From the NCBI GenBank assembly GCA_038501625.1, contig JAZAYU010000183.1:186001-250000 (forward strand): a stretch of DNA of 64,000 nt. The letters run 5' to 3'. A model generated the notes under the pieces. That model searched no databases and was not told the DNA's origin. It worked only from the letters and a program-made list of their open reading frames with translations. The position numbers and the translations under genes were made by a program. Numbering within the stretch: position 1 is the first letter of the stretch; every line of letters begins with the position of its first letter. The DNA is from Corbicula japonica. Its lineage: Eukaryota > Mollusca > Bivalvia > Venerida > Cyrenidae. Positions 46,055 to 57,182 of this stretch are shown one piece after another.

Positions 46055-48562
46055 ACTTAAGTTTTACTACTAGGGAAATTTTGTTTCCTAGTAAAAGTCT
46101 TGGTGCATCTGTTTTTAAGGCTCTTGAAACCTACATTTTAGATTGTCAGATGTCTGACAAAATATAAAATTGACTGGATACTTCTTCTTAGGATCATAGG
46201 CCCCACTGAGTGAAGATATTGTGTGTCTCTAATATACCAGATTATATCAATACTATACAATAGTTGGAAATCTTCTATTAAATTTTCACTCCATTACATA
46301 TTTCTAAGAAATTTACATTACCTTATTAGTTTAATATAAATATTCCTATATTCAACAAATTATTTGTTGAAAAGAAGTATCTTTACTTCATTTTATGATT
46401 TCTGGTCTACATACCAGATTAAAATGTGAATCACCACTGACTTTAATGATAAAATATTTAATACTATACTATTATTTAATACTAAAATCCTAGCTATTGC
46501 TAAGATTGGTTTGAGACACTAATATTTTTCACTTTTTCAAACATAATTCATTCCCAACCCCAGGCCTTTATCTGAACACCACTGGGTAATCTGTTTCAAA
46601 AAGTACCCTATGATGTATATTTGGGGCATATATAAAGCTCCTACCTTCATGTTAACTTATTTTGTTTTAACCTGCAAATTTGATCCTGTCTGTTTTGGGC
46701 TGATGATTTAATGCCATGTGTGTGGACTGCCTAACACGGGTACATCAGCCCTGCAGATATGGGTAAAATTTGTTTGTACAATCTGATATCTCTATATATT
46801 TGATATCACTCAATTATAAATTTAAAGGTCTTTAACCTATAATTTGTCTTAATTCATATGTATTTTTAAAGTCATAATTACCAGATTATTCTGGAAAAAT
46901 ACTTACATACAATTATATATACACCCTAGTCCCCTAAATATTATAAATGTGGGAAACCATCATGATCCTTCAAACTCTTTCATATATTGTAAAACCCTGG
47001 TTCAGTGCTTCATCCTGGGGTGCTGGGAGCTCTGTATCAGAAAGGCTTTAAACAGTTGGGTCTTAGGTGTTGTTCTGGGCCCTGCACACACTACTTTATA
47101 AATCAATTTTTCTGTTGTAATATTAATATTTCATATTTCAATACCACGGGCACGGCATGTTGTGAAATGAGAATTGTCTCGCCTCTTACATGTGGGCCAT
47201 AATGGTAATGAAATTTCTTTTCTCTGGCTTAAATAGCTGAAACCTAATCTATAATAGTTTTTAATATCCCTATGTTCATCAGCTGGTTATTATCCAGCGA
47301 TAGAACTGTTTATTGAAATAAAATTAATTCAACGCGAATTGATCATTGTACGGTAGTGGGTCTACACTACCAGTACGCATTTATTCGTGATTTTAGAGTA
47401 AAAACTACTCTATACATGTCTTTTCTTCTCATTGGTTATTAGTAAGCTCCCTGACTGGACGATTATAGTCTTAGGAGTAATTTTCATTGGACGCCCAACG
47501 GGTGTCTTTCATTGGTTTAATTTCTATCCGTTTTTTGAGTTAAGCTCGAGAAACATATTTTCTCATTATTTCGTGTGTGTGCTGGTTTCGGGGCTTCACC
47601 GGGACACGTATACTATCTGGCTTCTTGCATTAATAGTCCCTAATTAAGACCTGCCATGGTTTCTTTTAATTATTTAATAACAATTTCCTCTGACAGCACT
47701 CCTTTTTATTATAAGTTGTATATATTATTATATTTTAGTATCCATGTGTTTTTACGTGGCCCTAGAAAGGTGTCCGTTATGTACTCGTATATACGGAACG
47801 GGAGTGATGTTTTACTTTCGTTTTCGTTTTAACGCTGTCAGAGGGGATTAATTTTTAAACAGGACCCATCAGCGGCGGTTATAGGTAAAATTTATAATTG
47901 CATATCACGACTACTTAGCCCAGTTTGTTTCAAGTCTCCGACAACGTCGGTTTAACGCTATATAAAAACCGACTGTACATTTATGTACATATATATAATT
48001 TTATTTTACTATATATGATTCAAAGTGGATCCTTGTAAGTCGGAGCATACGCTATCCTGGATCCACTACAAGAGTTGGCAAGTCCTAACATATCTTACTA
48101 ACATTTTATGTAATTATCTTATAGGCTTGCCAACCACAAATTGGGCTTGGTCACTTTTACATGTTGTGATTGCAAAAATAGCATACTTTTGCTATTTACT
48201 TTCAATTTTGTACTTCTCTTTGGACCCTTTACATCCAAACTATATAATGTTATTTTCCACCGCTGTTGGGTTCTGCAATTCGGATCAATTATATTGATTC
48301 TACATTAAATTTTAAATAGACGAATTCTTTTAAGAGACCTATAAACTAGTTTTAAAAAATTGTTTAAACAAAATTATTTAAATATAGAAGATTTTAAATA
48401 CTGTAGATTTAAAAAAATAAATGAGCACTCTAAATATAGTAATACAATAATTATAGACAGACGCCCATATGCTTTGCTAAGGGCGTCTATAAATAAACTC
48501 AAACACACTCACAAGAATTGTGATGAGTTTACAGCGCTACTAGATTGAGAAAATTTACTTAC
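46055..48562. other. Non-coding: possible LINE 3' UTR and unassigned sequence
   Basis: 46055 to about 47300 may be the LINE 3' untranslated region, but I see no defined end. 47300-48300 contains AT-rich DNA with short inverted motifs (GTAGTGGGTCTACACTAC). A 62-codon ORF at 48360-48548 is Lys/Asn/Ile-rich and unassigned. No gene is supported. Confidence 0.4.
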
Positions 48563-48963
48563 AGTTCTCTCAGGATGAAAAGAATTTGCGGTAGGATACA
48601 AACCGTTGTTGTTGTTGCTCTGCTCTTCGTTGTGACCTGAATTTCCTTGATCGACTCGGCGGGTTGTACTGGAACCGATTTCTGCTGATCTCGGAACGCT
48701 CGTAGGTGACACAACTTGATCTCCAATTCCATGGTGTACTCGTCGGTTTGAAATGTCTCTTCTGCAGTTCCATCTGCGTCTGTCTGTGATATGATTTTAT
48801 CATTAAGTATATGTAGAACTTGCAGTTTTTCTTCGATGGTCTTCAGAATTGCGTTGAACTCCACCAAAGATTCGTTCTCCTTTGCGTGCTCAATTTTCTC
48901 AAAGTATCTCTCAATAAATCGTTGGTGTCCCTCTCTTTGTGTATGAAGTTTTTGTAGATTCAT
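48563..48963 (-). CDS. Possible first exon, BEL/Pao Gag-like N-terminus
   Basis: ATG at 48963 opens MNLQKLHTQREGHQRFIERY and a largely helical, Glu/Lys/Leu-rich segment through EEKLQVLHILNDK and TDEYTMELEIKL. This resembles the N-terminal coiled coil of BEL/Pao-type Gag proteins. The frame runs about 134 codons to GTAAGT at 48562-48557, a good 5' splice-donor match, after which it stops quickly. Upstream, TGACGTCA (CRE-like) and a leader of about 200 bp are compatible with a promoter and 5' UTR. It could be a captured first exon of a gene derived from a retroelement, or just a fragment of a BEL element. No downstream exon is visible before the LINE remnant. Confidence 0.4.
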
Positions 48964-49200
48964 GGTTATCCTGGTCAAGTGAGTGCAACAATATCGGCGT
49001 GATCGTAAATGGGAAACTCGTAAGAGAGAGAGCAAAGACGTTGTGAACGGTTCAGATTGTATTGAGCGACTCCCTTGTTCAACGTCCATAACAAGTATAC
49101 ACACAACAACAATAACGTTGACGTCATGAACGTCACATACTTTTGCGTGGCGCACAAGTTTACGTTACGTTATAGTACTCAACAAGCACTATTACCATTA

Positions 49201-49218
49201 ACCCCCCCCCCCCCCCCG
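49201..49218. repeat. Poly-C run, about 17 bases
   Basis: An uninterrupted C tract at the boundary between the BEL-like leader and the Rep-A tail. The equivalent place in the 16.3-kb Rep-A copy is the G-rich GGGCGTGGGGGGTGGG, so this is probably its expanded reverse complement. Another C15 run lies at about 56653-56667. Confidence 0.8.
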
Positions 49219-49353
49219 GCCAAATGCCCAAATATATAATTCAAAGGGTATCTGCCATCAGAAAATCAAAAGACATGTCAGCACTTCTCTTATCAGAAGC
49301 GCTGATGTATACATATGAATTATTACTAAAAACATGATATTACCTCTACCTGG

Positions 49354-50416
49354 GAGCGAACGCGCACCGTCATGGCGACAGCGCCTAGCCCTGCAATTCC
49401 GACGACGTAACCAATTGAGCTTACCGGGACAACCCCAAAAAGGTTGATCGGATAACCTTGATATACGTAATCTTACTATACGTCATCGGTAACGGGTTAT
49501 TTTAAGGTAATATACTGTGTTGAAACTAGCAGTATACTAACAGTATTATTATTATTAAAATAAAACGAGATAGGCCTATACTGTATTTGCTCTAAGGTGA
49601 CGATATAAGCATTTTGCGGTTATGTACTTGGCAACTCGATTTGCAACATGTATCGGATTATGTTTGGAACGTACTGTAACCGTGTTTTATTTAAGATATG
49701 ACTAGCATTTGAACGCATTTGGATTTCAAAAGATTGTTTTTAATATTACACCGTTTAAGATACCGGCAACGTTAATTACCCCCCTCCCCCCAGCAGCCAG
49801 TACGTAGTCAACGCGGCAAATTCGAGTTCTAAGGTTTAGTGAAAATATCATATTTCTCTTTAAAGCTGCCTATTCACAGTTTATTCTAAAATATTATATC
49901 TGCTACTAGTAGTGAAAAGAGTTTTATTATAACTCCAGCAATTTTATAAGCTGCCTATACTTCAGTGTCTGTTCATGTTAATTGTGACGCTCAACAATGC
50001 CTATTACAATGTAATGACTGAAAAAAATCTTATTTTGCCGAAATAAATGACTACATTCTTACCAATCTTTGACAGCCACCCGAGGGATTGACAAAAAGTG
50101 GCTGCTCTACGCAGGTGGCTGTTGAGGACAGGTTATAATGAGAACAAAATGTCCATTTAGAACATATTTAAACTGCCTGTTTAAGAAAGGTGGTTGCTGT
50201 TCACAGGTGGCTGCTTAGGCAGGTAAAACTGTAAACAGTACATTTTAGGATCTGTTGTGAGTGAAATTCAACCATATAAGGAGCGCATCAAAGGCGAAAC
50301 TGCATTCGAACTATCATTGAAATGACGTCAAATTTGAGCAAACGACAATTTGATTATTTTGCCTTACGAGGCAAAAATATCAAGTTGTAGTCCAGTTAGA
50401 AACTATCACCTTTTTC
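49354..50416 (-). repeat. Right arm of the 8.4-kb inverted repeat
   Basis: Reverse complement of 41983-43035 with scattered differences. It carries the SINE head (reverse), Rep-A and the AGCAGCCACC MITE (about 50055-50228). Rep-A continues inward to 49205, which the left arm lacks because the LINE lies there. 50417-51230 outside the arm holds AT-rich sequence and a short Rep-B remnant near 50815-50885. Confidence 0.85.
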
Positions 50417-51230
50417 TGTTCTGGACAAGTTTTAACTTAACAAAGTAGCCTTTCGCTATTGTAAAAAACCATTTTTATGCAAACATCAGATTAAAGCACT
50501 TTGCATCGAAATTTTATCGACAGCTCTGCATATATACCATACAGTATAAACTGCTAAATGTTTGCATGATGAATGCAGGCAACGTATCAAGGATTGTTCT
50601 CACTGTTAGAATATGTTAAGGCAACACACCAACAATAAGAACTGAGAAATATGTGACCAGTCGATCCTTAAAAGCTGTATTGTGAGTTTGCGTTGATAGC
50701 TCAAATGCACATAAAACCTGTTATCATTCAACAGATAATGGTAAGCAATTTCTCAGTGAATTACACAGTTTTCTTAAAATATTTTCAAAAAAGTGAAAAA
50801 TGCATATTAGAAATGTCCACATAAATAAGCCATAGCATCCCCACACAGCATAAAACAATAACAGAGAGGAAAGAAGTAAGGAAGTCTATTAATTATATTT
50901 CTACAACCGACTTTATTTATATTTTTTATTATAAGTTGTCTAGACACATAAGGTGAGTAATCCTATAAGTGGATAAACGTCTAGGGCTACACTTAGCTGT
51001 TTGTTCTGTATCTGAAGGAAATAAATCTAGGGCTTATTGCAATAAAGGTCTAACAAATTAAGATTTAGACAAGTGATAGTCCAGTTTTGCACCAAACCCT
51101 CGAAATGATGTTGCATGTTTTATTTTGCGAGGCAGCAACTTCCACAAACCGATAGATTATGGAAGAAACAATTTGAAACAAGAGAAAAGTGTCTATTAAG
51201 TACTTTACCAAAAGTATCGACGGTCCTTGG

Positions 51231-51374
51231 CCCAAGACTATAAAATTAACACTAGTGACCAGTCTCAAAGCTCAAGCATCTTATTGGATGAAATGGCGAC
51301 TGGTCGCTATTTCAGAGAATCAGATGTTTAAGATTTTAGGCTGGTATCCAATTTTAGTTTTATGATATTGGGCC
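51231..51374. repeat. Palindromic MITE, family M2, copy 4
   Basis: CCCAAGACTATAAAATTAAC on the left and TTTAGTTTTATGATATTGGG on the right, with ATGGCGACTGGTCGCTAT at the centre. Same family as 6554-7455. Confidence 0.65.
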
Positions 51375-51775
51375 CTTGTCTGTTAAAAAGTGTGTTTCAA
51401 TCAGGGTTATTGGAAGTCTACAATTAGTGAGGTAAACAAGTGCTCCTTTAATGCTGGGAACCTTTTGTGCACGCACGTACATGGCAGACAGTAGTAATCC
51501 ATGTTTAAATTTAGATTATCTTGTATAATATCTGGAACCAGATATGGTCCTTTTGGCATACTCGATTTCTATTTTTACAGTCCCACAACTTTGGGATCAG
51601 TGTTTCATTACGTTATTAATTTTGGAATTGTCCTGTGTGCTATTTTTAGAATAATTCCTATTCTGAAGGCGCGCAGGACATATGACGATGTTATGACGTT
51701 ATTACGTCACTCGATAATTTTCAATATAATTCATAGTCGCTTTTCATGTAATGGTATTTTCTCAACACATCAATC

Positions 51776-52460
51776 ATGGCGAACAAAATTAAAACAAATA
51801 TTTTAAATCCAAGGCTATCCTCTGCGTCTTCTGTTCATATTCCAGCTAAATTAAATACTTTTACATACCTGCAACCGTCAGTTCGTTTATCTACAATTAA
51901 TCTATCGTCGGCCACTTCCGTCAATTTGACTGGTTTGCAGAGTGCACATTGCACTAATTTATTTAAAAATAATTTAAAAATAAAATTGTCACCTATAAAA
52001 TCACATATTCTTCAAAAATATAACATTTCCACACCTTTTAAAATTATCGACGGAAGACGCAGATCGTATCCATTTATATACAAGTGCGATTTAAAGAGGT
52101 GCAAGTGCTGCAGATTTTTAAAATGTAGTTCAACAATTAAATCTACAGTCAATGGTAGAACTTTTTCAGTTAACATCGATTCAGACATTGACTGACAATC
52201 AGACAATATTATTTATGTTTTAACTTGAAATGCTTTCAATTGTGGGATTCAATATGTTGGACAAACTGGGCGCCCTTTGAAAACACGTTTTAGTCAGCAC
52301 TGTTCGAAAATAAGAAACAATCATAAAATCAATACTTTTTTATATAAACATTTCAAACGATCAGGCCACACTTTAAAACATGTTAATATTCAACCTGTTA
52401 AAAAAGTTATATTTGATAGCAGTGCTTCTAGAGCATTTAAAATTAGAGCTAGACTTATAT
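51776..52460 (+). pseudogene. Naiad GIY-YIG endonuclease part with two in-frame UGAs
   Basis: ATG at 51776 sits in a fair initiation context (AATCATGG). The N-terminal 100 residues are Ser/Thr/Asn-rich, then a Cys cluster, RCKCCRFLKC. In the same frame come UGA at 52193 (after DSDID), then QSDNIIYVLT, UGA at 52241, NAFNCGIQYVGQTGRPLKTR, His and GH motifs. IIY and YVG are the GIY-YIG halves, Arg in KTR is the conserved arginine, and the Cys/His residues fit the CCHH finger of these nucleases. Both UGAs occupy places where relatives have cysteine, by memory alignment, so they are candidate selenocysteine codons. The domain is cut by the 557-bp insertion and resumes at 53030. Confidence 0.82.
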
Positions 52461-53017
52461 TGGTCAAAATATTTTAACCTACGGGATTTTTAGATAATTT
52501 TTGATGGTCAAAATCCCAAAGGTTAAAAACATTAAAGGTCTATTATAGGGTGGAAAACGCTTTTACACAAATATACAAATTCCTTGGTAATAATATTGAA
52601 TATTTATCGTAATTTTGATAACTATGTCAATTAAGGGCATAAGATATATAGCAGTTAAAAATCACTATAAAATTATCGTCGTAAAAACCCGCGTACATGA
52701 TTCCGCATTGTGCACTTTACTGCTATGACGTCACGCATTCAATGGCGAATAGGGAAATTGTATCGATGTGTTACAGGGTGTAGTTTAAATAGGATTATTG
52801 TCTTATGAACCTATGTCATATAATAAAGTGTGTAGAAATTACTTCTTAAGGAATATATCTTCAAAGGTAACTAATTCTTTCATTCCAATTTTGTTGTTTT
52901 ATTGGTTTTTTAAGAATTTTTCTTCCGACTCAATTTTGAGTCGGAACGTCCACCACTAAATTGGTCTTTATTGTGTTCAACGCGCAGGGCGTAGCTCTGA
53001 TCGCGTTGATATTTCGA
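52461..53017. mobile_element. 557-bp insertion in the Naiad with 12-bp target duplication
   Basis: CTAGACTTATAT occurs at 52449-52460 and again at 53018-53029. The offset of 569 bp equals the shift needed to place both halves of the endonuclease in one continuous frame, so the insert arrived after the Naiad. It is non-coding, starts TGGTCAAAATATTTTAACC with an internal hairpin (TTAACCT ... AGGTTAA), and contains TTCCGACTCAATTTTGAGTC near the right end. Ends show only weak inverted similarity. Class not determined. Confidence 0.8.
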
Positions 53018-55525
53018 CTAGACTTATATCGGAGCAAAAATGGACACAAAAACTCCAAACACCCTATCCACTTGGATTAAATGATAATATTTATCAAGAA
53101 GGCAACATTTCAAATAATCCTGATTTTGACATTTTTGATTTGCTAGAATTACGAAAACGAAAATCGAGGTCACACGGGATAAGGATTAATGGTAACATCA
53201 AAAGAAAATCACGTATTCATTGTTCTATTCATGACCTTCAAAATATTTTAAAACATTCTGGTAGACATGCTATGCTGTCGCGTTTAGCTTCTCTTTCTAT
53301 TTCTAGTTTACAAAAAGTGGATAAGGAAGCCGATGATATTGTTATTAGAACTCATCCACTTTATGAAGTTGCAAGCCTTACTCAGACCACACATTGACTT
53401 GGAATCTGATCACCAAAGACATTTTCTTAAAATTTCATTTTTAAATAAGGGCATAGATTTTATTGACCTTCCAAGTATCTTTAAAGATAAAACTGTTGAA
53501 TCGGCTATACCTAATTATTTCAAGAATACTGAAACACCCATCGTTTGTTATAAATATAACAAGCCTATTAGAAACACAATTTTCAATTACAACAAAATTA
53601 CCTCGGATTTACAGATTGTTGAAAACACACCATCATCTTGAGACTGTTCTAATTCAAAATTTTGCTATCAACCTGCCGGTCATATCGTTACAGGGGATCT
53701 AAATGTTATCAAAGACTTTAGAATCCGCAATTTAATTTCAAAAGGTCCAAAATACAGAATTCCATCGGACATCGACTTTAATATCTGTCGTGCGGAAATT
53801 GCAGAGTCTTTAAACTCTTTTTGCAATAAATGGTGTAAACGAGAACATGCTGAGCCTAATGCTCTTTCAAACTGGAAAAAACAAATATTCAAAATAATTG
53901 ACACTCGTATATCCTTCTATAAAAGAAACATAGCTTTACTACCACCTCGACCTCGTTTTAACTTTCGTCATTTGAAAAAGGGTATTCAAGATTTTCACAA
54001 CAAATTTGTTTTAACACCTGCTGATAAGGCTTCAAATAATGTTATTATAGTGTGACGTATACACTATATAAATGTTCAAACTGAAGAGCTTAATAGCACT
54101 AATGCTTATACACTGACTTCTTCATCAGAGAGTGATATTGTTACTGCACACACTCTACAAATTACTAAATTTAGAATCAGTGTTAAGCCGAAACAAGACA
54201 AAGTACCTACTATGTATTGGTTGCCTAAAATGCACAAAACACCGTACAAAGCAAGATTTATCGCTAACTCTAGTTCTTGTACAACTACAAAGTTATCCGT
54301 GCTCTTAACATCTTGTCTTACAGCTATAAAAGAACATGTAATTAGATATTGCGAAAAAGTTTTTGAAACTACTGGCAAAAATTTATTTTGGTCTATAAAA
54401 AATTCAAATGACGTTTCGAAGAAACTTAAATCAAATAATTTTCAGGCGTTCTGTTTGTCTACATATGATTTTTCTACCTTGTATACTTCTCTCCCTCATA
54501 ATTTAATAAGAGACAAGCTAACCAGTCTCATTGAAAAAACTTTTGCTAGAGAAAATAAAACATATATTGCTTGTAATGAACATAGGGCATTCTTTACAGA
54601 TGGTTCTTATGATAATTATACTTCATGGACCTGTCAAGACCTTATACAGGCGCTCACATTTTTATTGGATAATATTTATTTGAGATTTGGTACCTCTATT
54701 TATAAACAAGTAATAGGCATTCCAATGGGTACTAATTGTGCACCCCTTGTTGCTAATCTGTTTTTATACTGTTATGAAAGAGATTTTATGTTATCTCTTT
54801 CTACCGAACATCATGATGATATTATTACAGCTTTTAACAACACATCGAGGTACCTTGATGATTTATTAAATATAGATAATAACCTTTTTCCATCATTGGT
54901 TAATAAGATTTAAACTAAAGAACTACAGCTTAATAAAGCGAACACTTCAGAAAAGCAAGCAAACTTTCTTGATTTAAATCTATCCATTGACAATGGTTAC
55001 GTCACTACTAAAATTTATGGTAAAAGAGATGATTTTAATTTTAATATAGTAAATTTTCCGTTTCTAGACGGCGATGTTCCTCGTGCGACTTCTTACGCGG
55101 TTTATATCTCACAGCTTGTTCGCTTTTCAAGAGCTTGCAACGATGTGAATGATTTCAATGAACGTAATCTTTGCATTACAGAAAAACTCTTAAAACAAGG
55201 TTATCGGTATCACAAATTAAGGAAAACCTTTTGCAAGTTTTATCGCCGATATCCAGATCTAATTCATAAATACAGGTGCAGTTTAAAATCACTATTGCAA
55301 CAAGGTATTTCACAGCCAGTTTTTTATGGAAATTTAATTTATAAACTTAAGAAGATAAAAGGCGATGTTAATTTCTCCCGGTTATTCGTAAAAACCATCT
55401 GTAAATTTAAAAAGAAAGGTTACCAACATGATATTTTACAGCGCTCTGCAGGCCTGGTGATTAACCCATCTACAGTTGATCATTATGATTACCTCTTTGG
55501 TTGCACGACGGTGGCAGGGGTTTAA
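53018..55525 (+). pseudogene. Naiad linker and reverse transcriptase with two in-frame UGAs
   Basis: First the end of the endonuclease (YPLGLNDNIYQEGNI), then a basic linker. A two-base loss or equivalent near 53393 changes frame, after which one frame runs to 55525. UGA at 53639 is followed by Asp-Cys, so it stands as the first Cys of the CxC motif before GHIVTGDL. UGA at 54053 follows PADKASNNVIIV, where relatives have Cys before the Arg/Lys and Tyr. RT motifs: TYDFSTLYT (about 54460), GIPMGTNCAPLVANLFLY (about 54716) and YLDD at 54851-54862. UAA at 54911-54913 replaces what looks like Tyr and is a true nonsense change. The C-terminal thumb-like part continues to VAGV and UAA. Confidence 0.85.
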
Positions 55526-55593
55526 GAGTTTATGAAAGTTTATGGGGAAATCTTTTCTAAAAAGAACCTAGAAGCTCGATTTGTTTCTTTTAT
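55523..55593 (+). promoter_or_regulatory. SECIS-like element, type II fold
   Basis: The quartet strands ATGA (55532-55535) and CGAT (55577-55580) are joined by helix II, AGTTTATGG with CCTAGAAGCT, including two wobbles and one mismatch. After 12 bases comes the AAA bulge (55548-55550), then a perfect 6-bp helix III, TCTTTT with AAAAGA. Below the quartet TAAGAG and CTTTTA can form helix I. These are the defining SECIS features: UGAN/NGAN quartet, A-rich bulge about 11-13 nt away, helix III. It starts at the stop codon itself. It would recruit the Sec machinery so that UGA is read as selenocysteine. Confidence 0.75.
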
Positions 55594-55689
55594 CCCTGTC
55601 ATCGTGTTCTTGCTGATTTTACTCCAGGTGCTCTGGTCTCTGTAAGATCATTGAGTACCCGCCCTTTGGCTTTGCAATGCTATTAAATT

Positions 55690-56045
55690 CTTATGTTTAT
55701 ATGTTTGTATGCTTTTGCATGCAACATTGTTGAGCTGATGGGTGGGTTGGAGTTATTTCACCAAGACAATTTGTACTTGTTTTGTGATACGAGAACCTGT
55801 TGGGGCAAGTGTGAGGTTAGTGCACCCTAGAACCTGGTTTAAACCCCCAGTGGCAATTTGTTTTGCCACTGACCGTTCCAAGGCGGTAACCCCTCCGGTT
55901 CTCACTTCCGTTATTTGTTTGTGGCGTCCAGTTTGAAACTGATTTTTGTAATACCATGCTCTCTTTTCCTCTCTACTTTTTGGCTGTGTGGGGAGGCTGT
56001 GTATGCTGGATGTGGCCATTCCTGATATGCATATTTCATTTTTTT
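55690..56045 (+). repeat. Rep-B directly after the Naiad 3' end
   Basis: Full set of Rep-B blocks: TTTTGCATGCAACATTG, GGTTGGAGTTATTTCACC, GGTTTAAACCCCCAGTGG, TTGCCACTGACCGTTCC, GGCTGTGTGGGGAGGCTGTG. An identical arrangement follows the second Naiad fragment. ORFs on either strand here are artefacts. Confidence 0.7.
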
Positions 56046-56316
56046 GCACTCAAGACAGTACTTGTCTGCTTGTCTAGTCCTGTTTTCTGCAGCACAAGGA
56101 CCACATTTTATGCTTATAAATTCATTGGACGTTAAATCAATTCGACTCGTCGCCATTTTGAAGCTTTGAATTCAACTTCCTTATGTTCGATCAGGTGACT
56201 GAAACATGATAAATATTGTACGGCAATGACATTGTTACGTAATGAACCAGTTCATTCCTGCGTGACAGGACAATTACTGATAAGCGTTATGATTTATCTC
56301 ACATTAATACCCTTAA

Positions 56317-57182
56317 AGGCGTACGCTACAGTTCATTTTAACGCGTATTAAACTACTCTACCACCGTCTAAATGCAATGTATAAAACACAGTTCACGGTC
56401 CAATCTGGGTTTTATCAATGTATAAAACACAGTTCACGGACCAACACTTGACTCACATGACTTATTCGGACATAGCTCGTTTCGGATACGTATGTGGATT
56501 ATCGGTTAAATTTTGGCTTAGGTTTTAAATTTGCGCACTGGTCCGAGCGCGAAATACGCGAAAATTTAGCCATCGCTAAATAAAATGATACCACAGTAAT
56601 TATTAATGATGTACACTTTATACCTTTTTGTCTTTTTGTTTATACATAATTACCCCCCCCCCCCCCCTTTGAAATTGTAATTTCGAACAAATTAACATGG
56701 TAACCTACATTTTTCTTTTTTATTTTATGTTTGTTATACATTGGTGAATATATTGGAAGTATATGAGGAAATTATATTATGTTAAATTGAAGTAAACTCA
56801 AAAACATACCTTAGAAAAGATTTGACGATAAATTCTTTGTAGTAAATTTGGTAATACTTAATTTTTTATTTGTGTTTCATTATTTGCATTGCAATAATTA
56901 GCAATTTATTTGTAATTTAGAATGTTTTTAACTGAAAAATAGAATTATTTATGACATTCTTGTGATACATTCTATGATTTTATGCCGACAAAGAAATCTT
57001 AGAAAATCGTAAAAAGTGTTCAAAATGTGATATCTTCGGTATCTAATAAAAAACAAGTAACCCCGGTAAGGCCCCATTTTTATTTGATTTTTTTCATTGC
57101 ATAACATCATGTTCTTGACATAGACAAAGTTTGATTGAAATCTATTATTGGGAAAATTTTGATGAAACTGTAGTGTACGCCT
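56317..57182. repeat. 866-bp TIR element with AGGCGTACGCTACAG ends
   Basis: AGGCGTACGCTACAGTT at 56317-56333 is mirrored by AACTGTAGTGTACGCCT at 57166-57182, one mismatch in 17. The interior is non-coding and includes a C15 run and repeated MITE-like text. No transposase. It separates the two Naiad pieces; 57183-58111 has nothing assignable. Confidence 0.65.

Larger units (their letters stand above)
51776..55593 (+). mobile_element. Naiad-type Penelope-like retroelement
   Basis: Order of parts: N-terminal GIY-YIG endonuclease, a linker with a CxC motif, then RT. This permuted order defines Naiads among Penelope-like elements, whose endonuclease is usually C-terminal. Reading goes through four in-frame UGA codons and ends at UAA 55523-55525, followed at once by a SECIS-like hairpin. 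The copy is damaged by a 557-bp insertion (52461-53017), a frame change near 53393 and UAA at 54911-54913. Upstream, an AT-rich leader may begin near 51650. The 3' side passes into Rep-B at 55690. Confidence 0.9.

Noticed and set aside
49201..49218. Poly-C run as a retroelement polypurine tract
   Set aside because: Position fits the G-rich tail of Rep-A in reverse, and no LTR adjoins it.
54911..54913. UAA as a further recoded codon in the Naiad RT
   Set aside because: UAA is not a selenocysteine codon, and the context suggests a Tyr codon mutated to stop.
51776..55593. Hammerhead ribozyme as found in many canonical Penelope-like elements
   Set aside because: No CUGAUGA ... GAAA core with suitable helices was found by eye, in keeping with reports that Naiads lack it.
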